Notes under the pieces: model-generated
Seen by the model: only the letters and a program-made list of their open reading frames with translations
What the model was told of the DNA's origin: nothing
The model's database searches: none
Shown here: one piece after another, positions 7,950-17,320 of the stretch
Layout of the letters: every line of letters begins with the position of its first letter
Numbering within the stretch: the first letter of the stretch is position 1
NCBI RefSeq assembly: GCF_016907655.1
Contig: NZ_JAFBCL010000001.1
Location: 4,126,001-4,190,000, forward strand
Source of the DNA: Saccharothrix algeriensis
GTDB lineage: Bacteria > Actinomycetota > Actinomycetes > Mycobacteriales > Pseudonocardiaceae
Reading direction: 5' to 3'
DNA: 64,000 nt
Position numbers and translations under genes: made by a program

Positions 7950-8321
7950 ATGGACCCCCGCGCTCGGGCCGACGCGGCGCTGGCCCGTGCTCGTGCACGT
8001 GGCATCCACGTCGTGACGCCGGACAACATGACGTCGCCGATGGACTCGTCGGCCACCCAGCAGATCCCGCGCAGCATGGTCGACGCGGCCGACCCGCGCA
8101 CGGCCGACCCGGACTCGACCATGGTCCTGTCGGCCCAGGTCGCCGCCGGCCGCCCCCCGGAACCGGCCCCCGCGCCGCAGCCCGAGCTGCGCGTCGCCCC
8201 CGGTCCCGTGCCGACGGTCCACCACGTCGAGACCTCCCGCCCGTCGCTGTCCCAGCGCCTGTCGGGCGGCCAGGACCAGCGCCCGCCGGGTGTGGCGCAG
8301 CGGCTCAACGGCGAGGGCTGA
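7950..8321 (+). CDS. Conserved actinobacterial protein of unknown function
   Basis: A 123-residue protein starting at ATG 7950 (MDPRARADAALARARARG), preceded by the ribosome-binding site CAGGAGAG. The N-terminus is a basic helix; it is followed by HVVTPDNMTSPMDSSATQQIPRS and then a disordered stretch rich in Pro, Ala and Gln. There is no signal peptide, membrane segment or catalytic motif. I recall similar short proteins beside this locus in related actinomycetes, but no function is known to me. It is divergent from the GDP-mannose pyrophosphorylase gene with 155 bp between the starts. Confidence 0.65.
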   Translation: MDPRARADAALARARARGIHVVTPDNMTSPMDSSATQQIPRSMVDAADPRTADPDSTMVLSAQVAAGRPPEPAPAPQPELRVAPGPVPTVHHVETSRPSLSQRLSGGQDQRPPGVAQRLNGEG

Positions 8322-8925
8322 CCGCGAGGCGGCTGCGCTCCCTTCCCCCGCGCGGGTGGTTCGCGGCGGCGAGGGACCGCGGGCTTGCGCCGCGGACCGG
8401 GGCGGCGGCCTGCGCTGTCCGTGCCGTGCTCCCGGCCCGGTCTCCCGCGGCTCCCGGCTTGATCCTCCACGGCCGCCTGCCCCCCCGTTCGGGTGGTTCC
8501 GGGGCGCCGGTCCACGCGGCTGCCGGCAGCGGCGGGTCGCGGGGCCACGCGGCCGCGGACAGCGGGCCGGGCTCCACGCCCACGGGTCCGCTTGATCTCC
8601 GGGCGGCTTCCGGCGTGGTCCCCGGGGTGATCTCCGGGCGGCTTCCGGGGTGATCTGCGGGCGGCTTCCGGCGTGGCTTCCCGGATGGTCTCCGGGCGGC
8701 TTCCGAGGTGATCTCCGGCGGCTTTCGGCGTGATCTGCGGGCGGCTTCCGGTATGGCTTCCGCGTGGCTTCCCGGACGGTCCCCGGGTGGCCGCCGGCGT
8801 GGCTTCCGCGTGGCTTCCGCGTGGCTTCCGCGTGGCTTCCGCGTGGCTTCCGCGTGGCCTCCGGCCCCCGGTTCCATTGTCCCACGACCCACCGACGAAA
8901 CCGGCTCCGTCGCAGGTCGGAGCGG
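8322..8925. other. Repeat-rich non-coding gap
   Basis: About 600 bp without a convincing gene. From about 8580 to 8800 the DNA consists of degenerate copies of CGGGCGGCTTCCGG followed by GTGATCTCC- or GTGGCTTCC-like spacers; it then passes into a clean 11-bp tandem repeat. Long open frames on both strands (for example repeated Glu-Ala-Thr-Arg-Lys-Pro on the minus strand) arise only from the repeat. Confidence 0.6.
8799..8864. repeat. 11-bp tandem repeat
   Basis: Five exact head-to-tail copies of GTGGCTTCCGC starting at 8799, 8810, 8821, 8832 and 8843, plus a sixth diverged copy at 8854. Because 11 is not a multiple of 3, the same peptide series recurs every 33 bp in every frame, which creates spurious ORFs. 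Confidence 0.9.
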
Positions 8926-9465
8926 TCAGCGCAGGCGGGCGAGGGCGGCCTCCACGAGGGGGTGGAGGTCGTCCACGTTGGACGGCATGGCGTCCAACGG
9001 CCACCACTGGAGGTCCACCGACTCCGCGCTGCGGGTCGGGCGGGCGCCGACCGGGGCGCGGACCAGGAAGCGGACGTCGAAGTGGCGGGTCGGCAGGCCC
9101 AGGGAGCACGTGATCGGGTGCACGTCCAGGTGGATCGGGGTCGGCTCGACGCGCAGGCCCCGGATGCCCGACTCCTCCTCGGCCTCGCGCAGCGCCGCGC
9201 CCGCCAGGGTCCCGTCCGACTCCTCGCAGTGGCCGCCCAGCTGGAGCCAGCGGCCCACCCTCGGGTGCAGGGTGAGCAGGGTCCGCTCGCCGGTCGCGTC
9301 CAGCACCAGCGCCGAGGCCGTGAGGTGGCCCGGCTCGCAGGAGCGCAGGCAGGCGTCCTCGCGGGCCGCCAGGAAGCCCAGGTACGCCTGGCGCAGGGCT
9401 TCCTGCTCCGGGGACGGCGGCCGCCAGGCGGTCAGGACCGACGTCGCGTCGGCGTGCGGGCTCAC
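8926..9465 (-). CDS. Nudix hydrolase
   Basis: A 179-residue Nudix protein starting at GTG 9465 ([17 protein letters not shown]). The Nudix box appears as [25 protein letters not shown] with its GX5EX7REUXEEXGU pattern (two-part reading; about residues 95-117). Nudix enzymes hydrolyse nucleoside diphosphates linked to other moieties; the exact substrate is unknown. The start overlaps the stop of fbiB by 4 bp, so it is translationally coupled to the F420 genes. This suggests either a housekeeping role in the same operon or removal of a pyrophosphate by-product (inference). Confidence 0.88.
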   Translation of the reverse strand: MSPHADATSVLTAWRPPSPEQEALRQAYLGFLAAREDACLRSCEPGHLTASALVLDATGERTLLTLHPRVGRWLQLGGHCEESDGTLAGAALREAEEESGIRGLRVEPTPIHLDVHPITCSLGLPTRHFDVRFLVRAPVGARPTRSAESVDLQWWPLDAMPSNVDDLHPLVEAALARLR

Positions 9466-10796
9466 AGCTCCACGAACCCTTCGTCCAAGGCCCGGGGCGG
9501 GCGGGGCAGCAGCGGGTCGGACGGGTGGCCCAGCGCCACCGCGCCCAGGGGTTCCCAGGTCGCCGGCAGGTCCAGCACCTCGCGGACCACGTCGGGGCAG
9601 AAGATCGTGGACGACACCCAGCACGAGCCCAGGCCCTCGGCCGCCAGCGCGACCAGCAGGCCCTGCACGGCCGCGCCGCCCGCGATCGTGAACATCGTGC
9701 GCTCGGCCGCCGCCCGCGCCGCGTCCGGGTAGTCGTGCGCGCCCTCGGCGACCAGGAACGGCAGGACGACCTCCGGCGCGTCGCGCAGGAAGTCGCCCCG
9801 CGCCAGCCGCCGGGCGACCTGCTCGGGCGTGAAGCCGTCGCCGCGCAGGTCGGCCGCCCAGCGCTCGCGCATCGCCGACAGCAGGGCCGCGCGCCGCGCC
9901 CGCAGGTGCACGAAGCGCACCGGGCGGGTGTGGTGCGGCGCGGGCGCGGTCAGCGCGGCGCCCACGGCCCGGCGCAGGGCCCCCGGGTCGACCGGGTCGG
10001 CGGTGAACGACCGCACCGACCGGCGCACCAGCACCGCTTCGGCCCGGCCCTGCGCCACCGCCTCCGCCACGCCGAGGCGGAACAGGTCCTCCTCGACCGG
10101 GCGGACCAGGTCGCGGGCGGTCGAGCCGTCGTCGGCCACCGCCAGCCCGCGCACCACGGCCACCGGCACCGCGCCGAGCTTGCCCTTGACCAGGTCGGCC
10201 GCGGCGGCGACCTCGTCGGCGACGGCCACCTCGGTCACCACCAGCTCGTTGCCCTGCGCGTCGACCGAGCCCGCGTAGCGGTGCAGCACGGCCAGGCCGG
10301 ACGCGCCGATGGCCGCGTCGGTCTGCCCCACCCGCCACGCCCGGCCCATGGTGTCGGTGACCACGACCGCCACCTCGACGCCCAGCCGCGACCGCAGGGC
10401 CGCCCGCAGCGCCGCCGCCGACGCGTCCGGGTCGACCGGCAGCAGGGCGATCTCGTCGCCGGCCACGTTCGAGGCGTCCACACCGGACGCCGCCTGCACG
10501 ACGCCCAGCTTGTTCTCCGTGATCAGCGTCCGGCCGCGGCGGGCGATCACGCGGACCGCCTCGGACTCCACGTAGGAGCGCCGCACCGCGTCCCGCCGCT
10601 CCGGGTCGGCGGGCACGGCGACCAGCCGTCCCTCCACTTTGGACAGCACCTTGCTGGTCACCACGACCACGTCGCCGTCGGCGAGCCACGGCGCGGCGGC
10701 GGCCAGCGCCGCCGCCAGGTCGTCGCCGGGGCGGAACTCGGGCAGGCCCGGCACGGGCCGGACGGTGAGCGCGCCGGGCGCGGCGTGGTCAGCCAA
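9462..10796 (-). CDS. fbiB: Coenzyme F420:L-glutamate ligase FbiB (bifunctional)
   Basis: Makes mature F420 by adding glutamates to F420-0 and, through its second domain, reducing dehydro-F420-0 with FMN. The N-terminal CofE domain (about residues 1-240) contains [52 protein letters not shown] and [12 protein letters not shown] segments. The C-terminal nitroreductase domain has [29 protein letters not shown] and [12 protein letters not shown]. The best start by comparison with mycobacterial FbiB is TTG 10796, overlapping the fbiA stop by 8 bp; an upstream ATG at 10853 would overlap fbiA by 65 bp. Transcribed with fbiA and the Nudix gene. Confidence 0.93.
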   Translation of the reverse strand: MADHAAPGALTVRPVPGLPEFRPGDDLAAALAAAAPWLADGDVVVVTSKVLSKVEGRLVAVPADPERRDAVRRSYVESEAVRVIARRGRTLITENKLGVVQAASGVDASNVAGDEIALLPVDPDASAAALRAALRSRLGVEVAVVVTDTMGRAWRVGQTDAAIGASGLAVLHRYAGSVDAQGNELVVTEVAVADEVAAAADLVKGKLGAVPVAVVRGLAVADDGSTARDLVRPVEEDLFRLGVAEAVAQGRAEAVLVRRSVRSFTADPVDPGALRRAVGAALTAPAPHHTRPVRFVHLRARRAALLSAMRERWAADLRGDGFTPEQVARRLARGDFLRDAPEVVLPFLVAEGAHDYPDAARAAAERTMFTIAGGAAVQGLLVALAAEGLGSCWVSSTIFCPDVVREVLDLPATWEPLGAVALGHPSDPLLPRPPRALDEGFVEL

Positions 10797-11754
10797 CCGG
10801 GGCTCCGGCGAGCTCCAGCGCCGCGCGCGCCATCGCGGCGGTCGCGTCCACATCGGACATCAGCAGCGGCACCGCGCGCACCGCCACGCCGGGCACGTCG
10901 CTGCGGTCGCCGGTGTGCACCAGCCAGCCGTCCAGCACGCCGCCCTCGGTGGTCTTGCGCGAGCCGTAGTACCGGCCGACGGCCTCGGCGGAGGTCTCCA
11001 CGCCGAGGGCGGTCAGGCAGGCGTCGGCCATCCCGCGCAGCGGCTTGCCGCCGACGATCGGCGACAGGCCCACCACGCCCGCCTCCGTCTTGCGCAGCGC
11101 GTCCCGCACGCCCGGCACGCCGAGGATGGTGTTGACGCTCACGACCGGGTTGGACGGCGCGATCAGCACCGCGTCCGCCGCCAGCAGCGCGTCCACCACG
11201 CCGGGCGCGGGCGTCGCGGTCTCCGCGCCCACCGACGCGAACGACCGCGCGGGCAGCGCCGCCCGGTGCTTGACCCACCACTCCTGGAAGTGGACGGCCC
11301 TGGTCGCGTCGCCGTCGTCGACGACCACGTGCGTCTCGACCCGGTCGTCCGACATCGGCAGCAGCCGCACGCCGGGCCGCCAGCGGTGGCACAGCGCCTC
11401 CACCACGGCCGACAGCGGGTAGCCCGCGCGCAGCATCCGCGTGCGCACCAGGTGCGTCGCGATGTCCCGGTCGCCCAGGCTGAACCACGTCGGCTCGGCC
11501 TCGTAGGCCGCCAGCTCCTCCTTCACCGCCCACGACTCGCCCGACCGGCCCCAGCCGCGCTCGGCGTCGATGCCACCCCCCAGGGTGTACATGCAGGTGT
11601 CCAGGTCGGGGCAGATCCGCAACCCGTGCATCCACACGTCGTCACCGGTGTTCACCACCGCCGTGATCTCATGCTCGGGCGCACCCAACAACGACTTCAG
11701 GCCGACGAGGAACCGCGCCCCGCCGACGCCACCCACCAGTACGACGACCTTCAC
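10789..11754 (-). CDS. fbiA: 2-phospho-L-lactate (phosphoenolpyruvyl) transferase FbiA
   Basis: Transfers the phospholactyl or phosphoenolpyruvyl group from its guanylyl-activated form to the deazaflavin Fo, giving (dehydro)F420-0. The 321-residue protein starts at GTG 11754 with [19 protein letters not shown], the nucleotide-binding loop of the CofD family, followed by [24 protein letters not shown] and later [19 protein letters not shown] and [18 protein letters not shown]. All are standard CofD/FbiA motifs. It is followed directly by fbiB. In M. tuberculosis fbiA and fbiB also lie beside whiB2, as here. Fo synthesis (FbiC) is encoded elsewhere. Confidence 0.95.
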   Translation of the reverse strand: MKVVVLVGGVGGARFLVGLKSLLGAPEHEITAVVNTGDDVWMHGLRICPDLDTCMYTLGGGIDAERGWGRSGESWAVKEELAAYEAEPTWFSLGDRDIATHLVRTRMLRAGYPLSAVVEALCHRWRPGVRLLPMSDDRVETHVVVDDGDATRAVHFQEWWVKHRAALPARSFASVGAETATPAPGVVDALLAADAVLIAPSNPVVSVNTILGVPGVRDALRKTEAGVVGLSPIVGGKPLRGMADACLTALGVETSAEAVGRYYGSRKTTEGGVLDGWLVHTGDRSDVPGVAVRAVPLLMSDVDATAAMARAALELAGAPVG

Positions 11755-11803
11755 GGGACGCCATCCTCCCACTGCCTGCGCGGTCCCACCCCGGCGCCAC
11801 CGG

Positions 11804-12556
11804 TCAGCGCCAGAACATGAACGTGGCCTGACCGTACTGCGCCCACAGCGGCTCGCCACCGACCAGTTGGAACACCGCGTCCGCCAGGTCGAAGAACACC
11901 CGGGCGATGCCCGGCAGGCCGATCAGCACGGCGAACAGCACCAGCGGCGCCCACGGCCGGGCCTTCGCGCCGAACTGCTGCGCCTGGTAGGACATGTACG
12001 GCTCGATCACGCCCCAGCCGTCCAGGCCGGGGATCGGCAGGATGTTCAGCACGAACGCGAAGACCTGCAGCAGCGCCAGGTAGGACAGCGCGGCGGCCAG
12101 CCCGATCGGCGGCTGGAACAGCAGCACGGCCAGGCTCAGCACCGCGCCCAGGACGAGGTTGCTCAGCGGGCCGGCCAGCGACACCATCGACTCGACCCGC
12201 TTGTCGCGCAGCGCGTGGTGGTTGATCCACACCGCGCCGCCGGGCAGCGGGATGCCGCCGAACGCCAGCAGCACCAGCGGCAGCACGACCGACATGACCG
12301 GGTCGGTGTAGCGGCGGATGTCCAGGGTCAGGTAGCCCTTGGCCCGCACCGCGTGGTCGCCGCCCCGGTAGGCGACGACGGCGTGCCCGAACTCGTGCAG
12401 GCACAGCGAAACCGCCCACCCGCCGAGCACGAACAGGACGGTCCCGCCGATCAACGCCGGGTCGGAGTCGTCGAACAGGGTCAGCACGGCGCCCGCCACC
12501 GTCACCGCCAGCAGGCCCAGGAACAGTGGACTCGGTCTCACCGCTGATCGCTTCAC
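11804..12556 (-). CDS. Site-2 protease family membrane metallopeptidase (M50)
   Basis: A 250-residue protein with about six membrane segments. The zinc site HEFGH is at residues 54-58, inside the second hydrophobic segment, and the second conserved motif LNILPIPGLDGWG supplies the aspartate ligand (about residues 172-184). It starts MKRSAVRPSPLFLG at ATG 12556. It lacks PDZ domains, so it belongs to the small Rip-like group of unknown substrates. It lies 50 bp from the fbiA start on the same strand and divergent from whiB2; a regulatory link with either is not shown. Confidence 0.88.
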   Translation of the reverse strand: MKRSAVRPSPLFLGLLAVTVAGAVLTLFDDSDPALIGGTVLFVLGGWAVSLCLHEFGHAVVAYRGGDHAVRAKGYLTLDIRRYTDPVMSVVLPLVLLAFGGIPLPGGAVWINHHALRDKRVESMVSLAGPLSNLVLGAVLSLAVLLFQPPIGLAAALSYLALLQVFAFVLNILPIPGLDGWGVIEPYMSYQAQQFGAKARPWAPLVLFAVLIGLPGIARVFFDLADAVFQLVGGEPLWAQYGQATFMFWR

Positions 12557-12813
12557 CCCTCCAGTGTGGCGCGCCCGGCCCGCCGGCCGGCAGGGGGCGG
12601 CCGGCCGTGATCGCTGGGCGTGCCGCTCGAATCACCGTCTGTGCTGCTGGTCAAGGGTTTAGCCGGCAATCGCGGGAATATCCCCCGTCCTGTGGACTCG
12701 GCTTGACCGGGTGTTGTGACCCAGGTGTAATCACATCGGTGTCATTCGTCGTTGTGGGGACGTCGAGTGGTGTCCGCCAACCGGGGAGAGCGGAAGGCGA
12801 GGAGGCGGACGGT

Positions 12814-13122
12814 ATGCAGGAATCCGACGGGGGTCGTGACGTGGACGGTGACGCGCCGGCGCAGGAGCCGGTCGTGTTGACCGAACTTTTCGACGCGACC
12901 GACGAGCAGGACTGGCAGGAGCGCGCCCTGTGCGCCCAGACCGACCCGGAGGCGTTCTTCCCCGAGAAGGGCGGTTCCACCAGGGAGGCCAAGCGGATCT
13001 GCCTGGGCTGCGAGGTGCGCTCCGAATGCCTGGAGTACGCGTTGCAGCACGACGAGCGGTTCGGCATTTGGGGCGGACTGTCCGAACGCGAGCGGAGGAA
13101 GCTCAAAAAGCGCGCCGTGTGA
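12814..13122 (+). CDS. whiB2: WhiB-family iron-sulfur regulator WhiB2
   Basis: A 102-residue Wbl protein starting MQESDGGRDVDGDAPA at ATG 12814, preceded by a GAGGCGGACGG purine stretch. The four cluster-binding cysteines are Cys40, Cys63, Cys66 and Cys72 (ALCAQTD, ICLGCEVRSEC). The turn GIWGGLSERERR precedes a basic tail LKKRAV for DNA or sigma-factor contact. Position beside fbiA identifies it as the WhiB2/WhmD orthologue, which controls septation with SigA in mycobacteria and sporulation septation (WhiB) in Streptomyces. A 257-bp gap to the divergent protease gene should hold its promoters. A longer GTG start upstream exists but lacks support. Confidence 0.93.
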   Translation: MQESDGGRDVDGDAPAQEPVVLTELFDATDEQDWQERALCAQTDPEAFFPEKGGSTREAKRICLGCEVRSECLEYALQHDERFGIWGGLSERERRKLKKRAV

Positions 13123-13191
13123 TCCGTTCCGCGATCGCGCCGGCTTACCGTGGTGGTCCCACCGCGCGGTCGGACGAACGAGGAGCGGCAG

Positions 13192-16100
13192 TTGACGAGC
13201 GGCGCCACGGCACGGCTGCGCACGGCGCCCGTGCTGGCCGTGCTGGTGTGCCACGACGGCGAGCGGTGGCTGGGCACGGCGCTGTCCGCGCTGCGCCGCC
13301 AGCGGCCCGGGCCGCGGCACGTGATCGCGGTCGACGCGGGGTCGCTGGACCGCACGGCGGAACTCCTCGCGGGAGCGGCCGAAGGTCCCGATCGGGTGAT
13401 CGACGAGGTGCTGGCGCTGGCGCGCGGCACGGGGTTCGGCGAGGCGGTGCACGAGGCCGTCGCGCACGCCGCGCGGCGGTGGGGTGATCCGGGCGCCTGG
13501 CTGTGGCTGCTGCACGACGACTGCGCGCCCGAGCCGGACTGCCTGTCGCTGCTGCTGACGGCCGCGGAGGTGTCGCCGTCGGCGGCGGTGCTCGGCCCGC
13601 TCGGCCTGGACTGGGCCGACCCGCGGCTGGTGGTGGAGGCCGGGCTGTCCACCGACGCGTCGGGCCACCGGCAGACCGGCATCGGCGGGTGCGCGCCGGT
13701 CGGGTCGTTCCGGCGGACCACCGAGGCGCTGGCCGTGCCGTCGGCCGGGTCGCTGGTCCGGCGCTCGGTGTGGGAGGAGCTCGGCGGGTACGACCGGCGG
13801 CTGCCGCTGCTGCGCGACGACGTCGACTTCGGCTGGCGGGTGAACCTCGCCGGCCACCTGGTGCTGTCGGTGCCGACGGCCCGATTACGGCACGCGCGCG
13901 CGGTCGGGCGGGGCGCGCGGCGGCTGGACGCCGCGGCGGCGCGGCCCGGACCGGCGCTGCGCGGCGTGGACCGGGCGCACGGGCTGCGGACGTTCCTGGT
14001 CAACTGCGGGACGCTGTCGTTCGTCCTCGGGCTGCCCCGGCTGGCGGTGCTCGGCGTGCTGCGGGCGGCGGGGTTCGCGCTGCTGCGGCGGTTCTCCGAC
14101 GCGCACGCCGAACTCGGCGCCCTGGGGTACCTGCTCGGCGGGCGGGCGCGGCTGCGGGCCGCGCGCGCGGCCCGGCCGGTGAAGGGCGTGGTGCGCGGGC
14201 TGTTCACCAGCCGGCTCACCCGGCTGCGCAACGCGGCCCGCGCCGCCGCGGCCCACCTGGTCCGGCGGCGGGTGGAGGCGGACGCCGCGCTGGGCAGGCT
14301 GCCCGAGGACGACGCGCGGCCGGCCTGGTCGCCGCCGCCCGGGGCGCGCCGCCGCGCGGTCGGGCCGGTGGCGCTGCCCGCCGGCGCGCTGCCGCGGCGG
14401 CGCCCGGTGCGGGCCACCGGCGGGCTGCGGCTGCCCGCCACGACCGTGCCGGTAACCGCGGCGCCGCCGGGGCCGCCGGGGTCCTCTCCGGGGTCCTCGC
14501 CGCGGTCGAGGCCCTCGCCCGTGCCGCGTGCCTCGCCCGTGCCGCGCGGCGGTCCGTCGTCGGTGGTGTTCGTGGAGGTCGACCGCGCGCGGGTGCTGCG
14601 GTCGGTGGTGCTGGGCCCGCCGCTGGTGCTGGTGGCGTTCGGCCTGCTGGCCAACGCCGGGCGGCTCGGGCTCGACCTGTCGGGCGGGCGGCTGCTGCCG
14701 GTGCCCGACCTGGCGTCGACCTGGTCGGCCTACCTCGCGGCGTGGCACCCGGTGTCCGGCGGGACGACCGCGCCCGCCCCGGCCGCGCTGGCGGTGCTGG
14801 GGGTGCTGGGCGTGCTGCCCGGCGGCCCGCCCGCCGTGGTGGCGGTGCTGTTCGTCGGGGACGCGGCGCTGGCCGGGCTGCTCGCCTACGCCGCCACGCG
14901 GCGGGTGCCCGTGCGGCGGCCCGCGCGCGCGGTCGTCGCGGCGGCCTACGGGCTGCTGCCCGCCGCCACGTCGGCGGTCGCCCAGGGCCGGCTGGACGTG
15001 GTCGTGGTGCACATCCTGGCGCCGGTGGTGTTCGCCGGCGTGCGCTCGGTGCTGCGCGGCGGGACGGGGACGGCCTGGCTGCCGGTGGCGTCCGGGACGG
15101 CGCTGGCCGTCGCGGTGGTGGGCGCGTTCTCGCCGCTGGTGCACGCGCTGGTGGTGGTGGCCGCGCTGGTCGGTTTCGTGGTCGTCCCCGGCCGGGTCGG
15201 CGACGGGCGGCGGCGGGTGGTCGGGCTGTTCACGGTCGTGCTGCTGCCGATGGCGCTGTTGCTGCCGTGGCCGGCCGTGGTCCTGCAACACCCGTCGGTG
15301 GTGCTGCACGGCGTCGGCGCGCACCTGGAGACCCCGCCGGTCGGGTGGGCGGACCTGGTGGCCCTGCACCCCGGCGGTCCCGGCGCGGTGCCGTTCGCCG
15401 GCGCGCTGGTCGTGCTGTTCGCGCTCGGGGCGCCGGCGCTGCGGCCGTCCCGGGCGATGCTGCCCGGCCTGGCCGTGGTGGTGCTCGCCGGGCTCGCGGT
15501 GGTCGTGCTGCGGACCGCGGCCGTGACGCCGCTGACCGGGGGCGGCGCGTCCCGCGGGTGGACCGGCGGGCCGCTGGTCGTCGCGTCGTGGGGGCTGCTG
15601 TGGGTGGTGCTGGCGGCGTGCCGCCGCGACGCCGTCCCCGTGCCGTGGCCGCGGGTGGCGGGGGTCGTCGGGGTGCTTGGCGTGCTGGGGATGGCCTGCC
15701 TCGGCGTCGTCGGCCTGCGCCACGGCCCGCTGACCGCCTCGACCGCGCGGCTGCCGACGGCGGTCGAGCAGGAGCTGTCCCGGACGGGGCGCTCGGTGCT
15801 GGTCCTGGGCACGCCGACGCGCCAGGTGGCCGGCCGCCTGCCCGCCTTCGGCGACGACGACCACGTGCCCGTGCCCGCCGGTGCCGCCCGCCTGCGGCGG
15901 TGGGAGCGCGACCTGGCGTCCGGCTCGGCCGAGGCCGTCAGGGCGGTGCTGGCCCAGGCCGCCGCGAGCGGCGTGGCGTTCGTCGTGCCCCCGGACCCGG
16001 CCGCCGGCCGGCGGATCGGGGAGTCGGCGGGCGACCTGGTCGCGGTGGTCCCGCCGATGTCGGACGGCCGACCGGTGCTGCGCCTGCAGCAGGCCGCCGG

Positions 16101-16476
16101 CAACGCGGTCCTGCTGTCCCCGGAGCTGGCCGGGCGCGCGCGAACCGGCGGCTCCCCGCCGGACGCGCTGGGCACACCCGGCATCGCCCCGGTCGACTCC
16201 GCGCCGCCCGAGGTGGGGGTGCGGGTGTCGGAGGGCCCCGAGGGCCGCCTGCTGGTGGTCGCTGCGGAGGAGGAACCGGGCTGGGTCGCCACGGTGGACG
16301 GCCGGCAGGTGGCCGTGGCGCGGGCGTGGGGCCACCTGGTCGGCGTGCCGGTGCCCGCGGGCGGGGCGGAGGTGCGCGTGGTGGTCCCCGGCACCCTGCG
16401 CGAACTGCTGCTCCTGGTCCAGGCGGCGGCAGCGCTGTTCACCGCCTTCACCGCAATCCCGTCCCGCCGCCGATGA
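13192..16476 (+). CDS. Large membrane glycosyltransferase (GT2 domain plus membrane domain)
   Basis: A 1094-residue protein. The N-terminal about 250 residues form a GT2 domain: VLAVLVCHDGERWLGTAL, IAVDAGSLDRTAELL, LLHDDCAPEPDC (metal site) and LLRDDVDFGWRVNLAGH. A basic, proline-rich linker follows. The region from about residue 460 to 870 is a multi-spanning membrane domain (about ten segments), followed by an extracytoplasmic domain of about 200 residues and a final hydrophobic segment near the C-terminus. TTG 13192 is preferred because GAGGAG lies 6 bp before it; GTG 13150 is an alternative. Genes of this kind often follow whiB in actinomycetes (recollection). It probably glycosylates a lipid-linked or surface polymer; substrate unknown. 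Confidence 0.85.
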   Translation: MTSGATARLRTAPVLAVLVCHDGERWLGTALSALRRQRPGPRHVIAVDAGSLDRTAELLAGAAEGPDRVIDEVLALARGTGFGEAVHEAVAHAARRWGDPGAWLWLLHDDCAPEPDCLSLLLTAAEVSPSAAVLGPLGLDWADPRLVVEAGLSTDASGHRQTGIGGCAPVGSFRRTTEALAVPSAGSLVRRSVWEELGGYDRRLPLLRDDVDFGWRVNLAGHLVLSVPTARLRHARAVGRGARRLDAAAARPGPALRGVDRAHGLRTFLVNCGTLSFVLGLPRLAVLGVLRAAGFALLRRFSDAHAELGALGYLLGGRARLRAARAARPVKGVVRGLFTSRLTRLRNAARAAAAHLVRRRVEADAALGRLPEDDARPAWSPPPGARRRAVGPVALPAGALPRRRPVRATGGLRLPATTVPVTAAPPGPPGSSPGSSPRSRPSPVPRASPVPRGGPSSVVFVEVDRARVLRSVVLGPPLVLVAFGLLANAGRLGLDLSGGRLLPVPDLASTWSAYLAAWHPVSGGTTAPAPAALAVLGVLGVLPGGPPAVVAVLFVGDAALAGLLAYAATRRVPVRRPARAVVAAAYGLLPAATSAVAQGRLDVVVVHILAPVVFAGVRSVLRGGTGTAWLPVASGTALAVAVVGAFSPLVHALVVVAALVGFVVVPGRVGDGRRRVVGLFTVVLLPMALLLPWPAVVLQHPSVVLHGVGAHLETPPVGWADLVALHPGGPGAVPFAGALVVLFALGAPALRPSRAMLPGLAVVVLAGLAVVVLRTAAVTPLTGGGASRGWTGGPLVVASWGLLWVVLAACRRDAVPVPWPRVAGVVGVLGVLGMACLGVVGLRHGPLTASTARLPTAVEQELSRTGRSVLVLGTPTRQVAGRLPAFGDDDHVPVPAGAARLRRWERDLASGSAEAVRAVLAQAAASGVAFVVPPDPAAGRRIGESAGDLVAVVPPMSDGRPVLRLQQAAGNAVLLSPELAGRARTGGSPPDALGTPGIAPVDSAPPEVGVRVSEGPEGRLLVVAAEEEPGWVATVDGRQVAVARAWGHLVGVPVPAGGAEVRVVVPGTLRELLLLVQAAAALFTAFTAIPSRRR

Positions 16477-16614
16477 ACCACTTCGACCGGCCTGCTCCGG
16501 GTCGCCCGGGTGAGCGGGGCGCAGCCGCGCCGACGACCCTGCCTCCTCGGCCAAGGCGCCGCCGACCGGCCGTCGCAATCGGCGGATGACGAGTGCACCG
16601 GCAGATCGGTGCGA

Positions 16615-17142
16615 TCAACCGGGTCGGAAGTTCTCGGCCCAGCTCCTGACCTCGAGGTTCCAGTCGGCGAACTCGTCCGGCGCGGCGGGTCGGGCCCGGT
16701 CGGCGTCGCCGGGTTCGTCGGACGGCCACAGCTGGACGAGGAAGTGCTCGACGCGCTGCTCGTGGCCGGCGCCCCAGCGGAACGCCCGCGCGTGGTACCA
16801 GCCGGGCGGGCCCAGTTCCACGGCCGCGATATCGGGTGTGGTGGCGGGCACCGCGCGGGCGTGCAGGGCGGCGTCGGTGAGCCGCACCCGCCGTTCGCTG
16901 CGCTCCGCGCCGTCCGGTGCGCCGGCGGGTGGAGCGCTCCACGCCTCGATGCGGACCTCGGCGCGCGCGACCAGGTCGGAACTGGTGACCAGGGCCAGGA
17001 CGTCGTCCATGACCACCAGGAAGTCGTCGTCACGGGTGAAGGTGAATCGCGGGGGCTCGCGCAGCCCCCGCGATTCGAGGAAGAAGAGGCCGTACACGAC
17101 ACCGACCACGCCCTGGGCGGATCGGATCGGCTCGAGCGTCAC
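16615..17142 (-). CDS. Hypothetical protein
   Basis: A 175-residue soluble protein starting at GTG 17142 (VTLEPIRSAQGVVGVVYG). Recognisable only as a conserved-looking beta-rich sequence: FFLESRGLREPPRFTFTRDDDF, MDDVLALVTSSDL, ARAFRWGAGHEQRVEHFLVQLW, and a C-terminus of EVRSWAENFRPG. I do not recognise a family. It has codon use like its neighbours and no signal peptide. The open frame continues upstream into repeat DNA, but that part is not protein-like. It is convergent with the large glycosyltransferase gene, 138 bp apart. Confidence 0.6.
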   Translation of the reverse strand: MTLEPIRSAQGVVGVVYGLFFLESRGLREPPRFTFTRDDDFLVVMDDVLALVTSSDLVARAEVRIEAWSAPPAGAPDGAERSERRVRLTDAALHARAVPATTPDIAAVELGPPGWYHARAFRWGAGHEQRVEHFLVQLWPSDEPGDADRARPAAPDEFADWNLEVRSWAENFRPG

Positions 17143-17320
17143 GGCAAGGACGCTACCAGTTGCTCGGCCTGCGTTGACCCGGAATTCGTCGGGAACGCCG
17201 TCGGTCGGCCCGTTCCGATCAACACCGGGCACCGCACGAAGATCGGCTTTGCCGGAAGCCGCTCGCACCGCCCCGAAATCGGCTTGAAGTCGCGCGCAGC
17301 GCGCACCCCGCCCCGGGCTG

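Noticed and set aside
8305..8892. Minus-strand frames with repeated Glu-Ala-Thr-Arg-Lys-Pro
   Set aside because: Generated by the 11-bp repeat in all frames.
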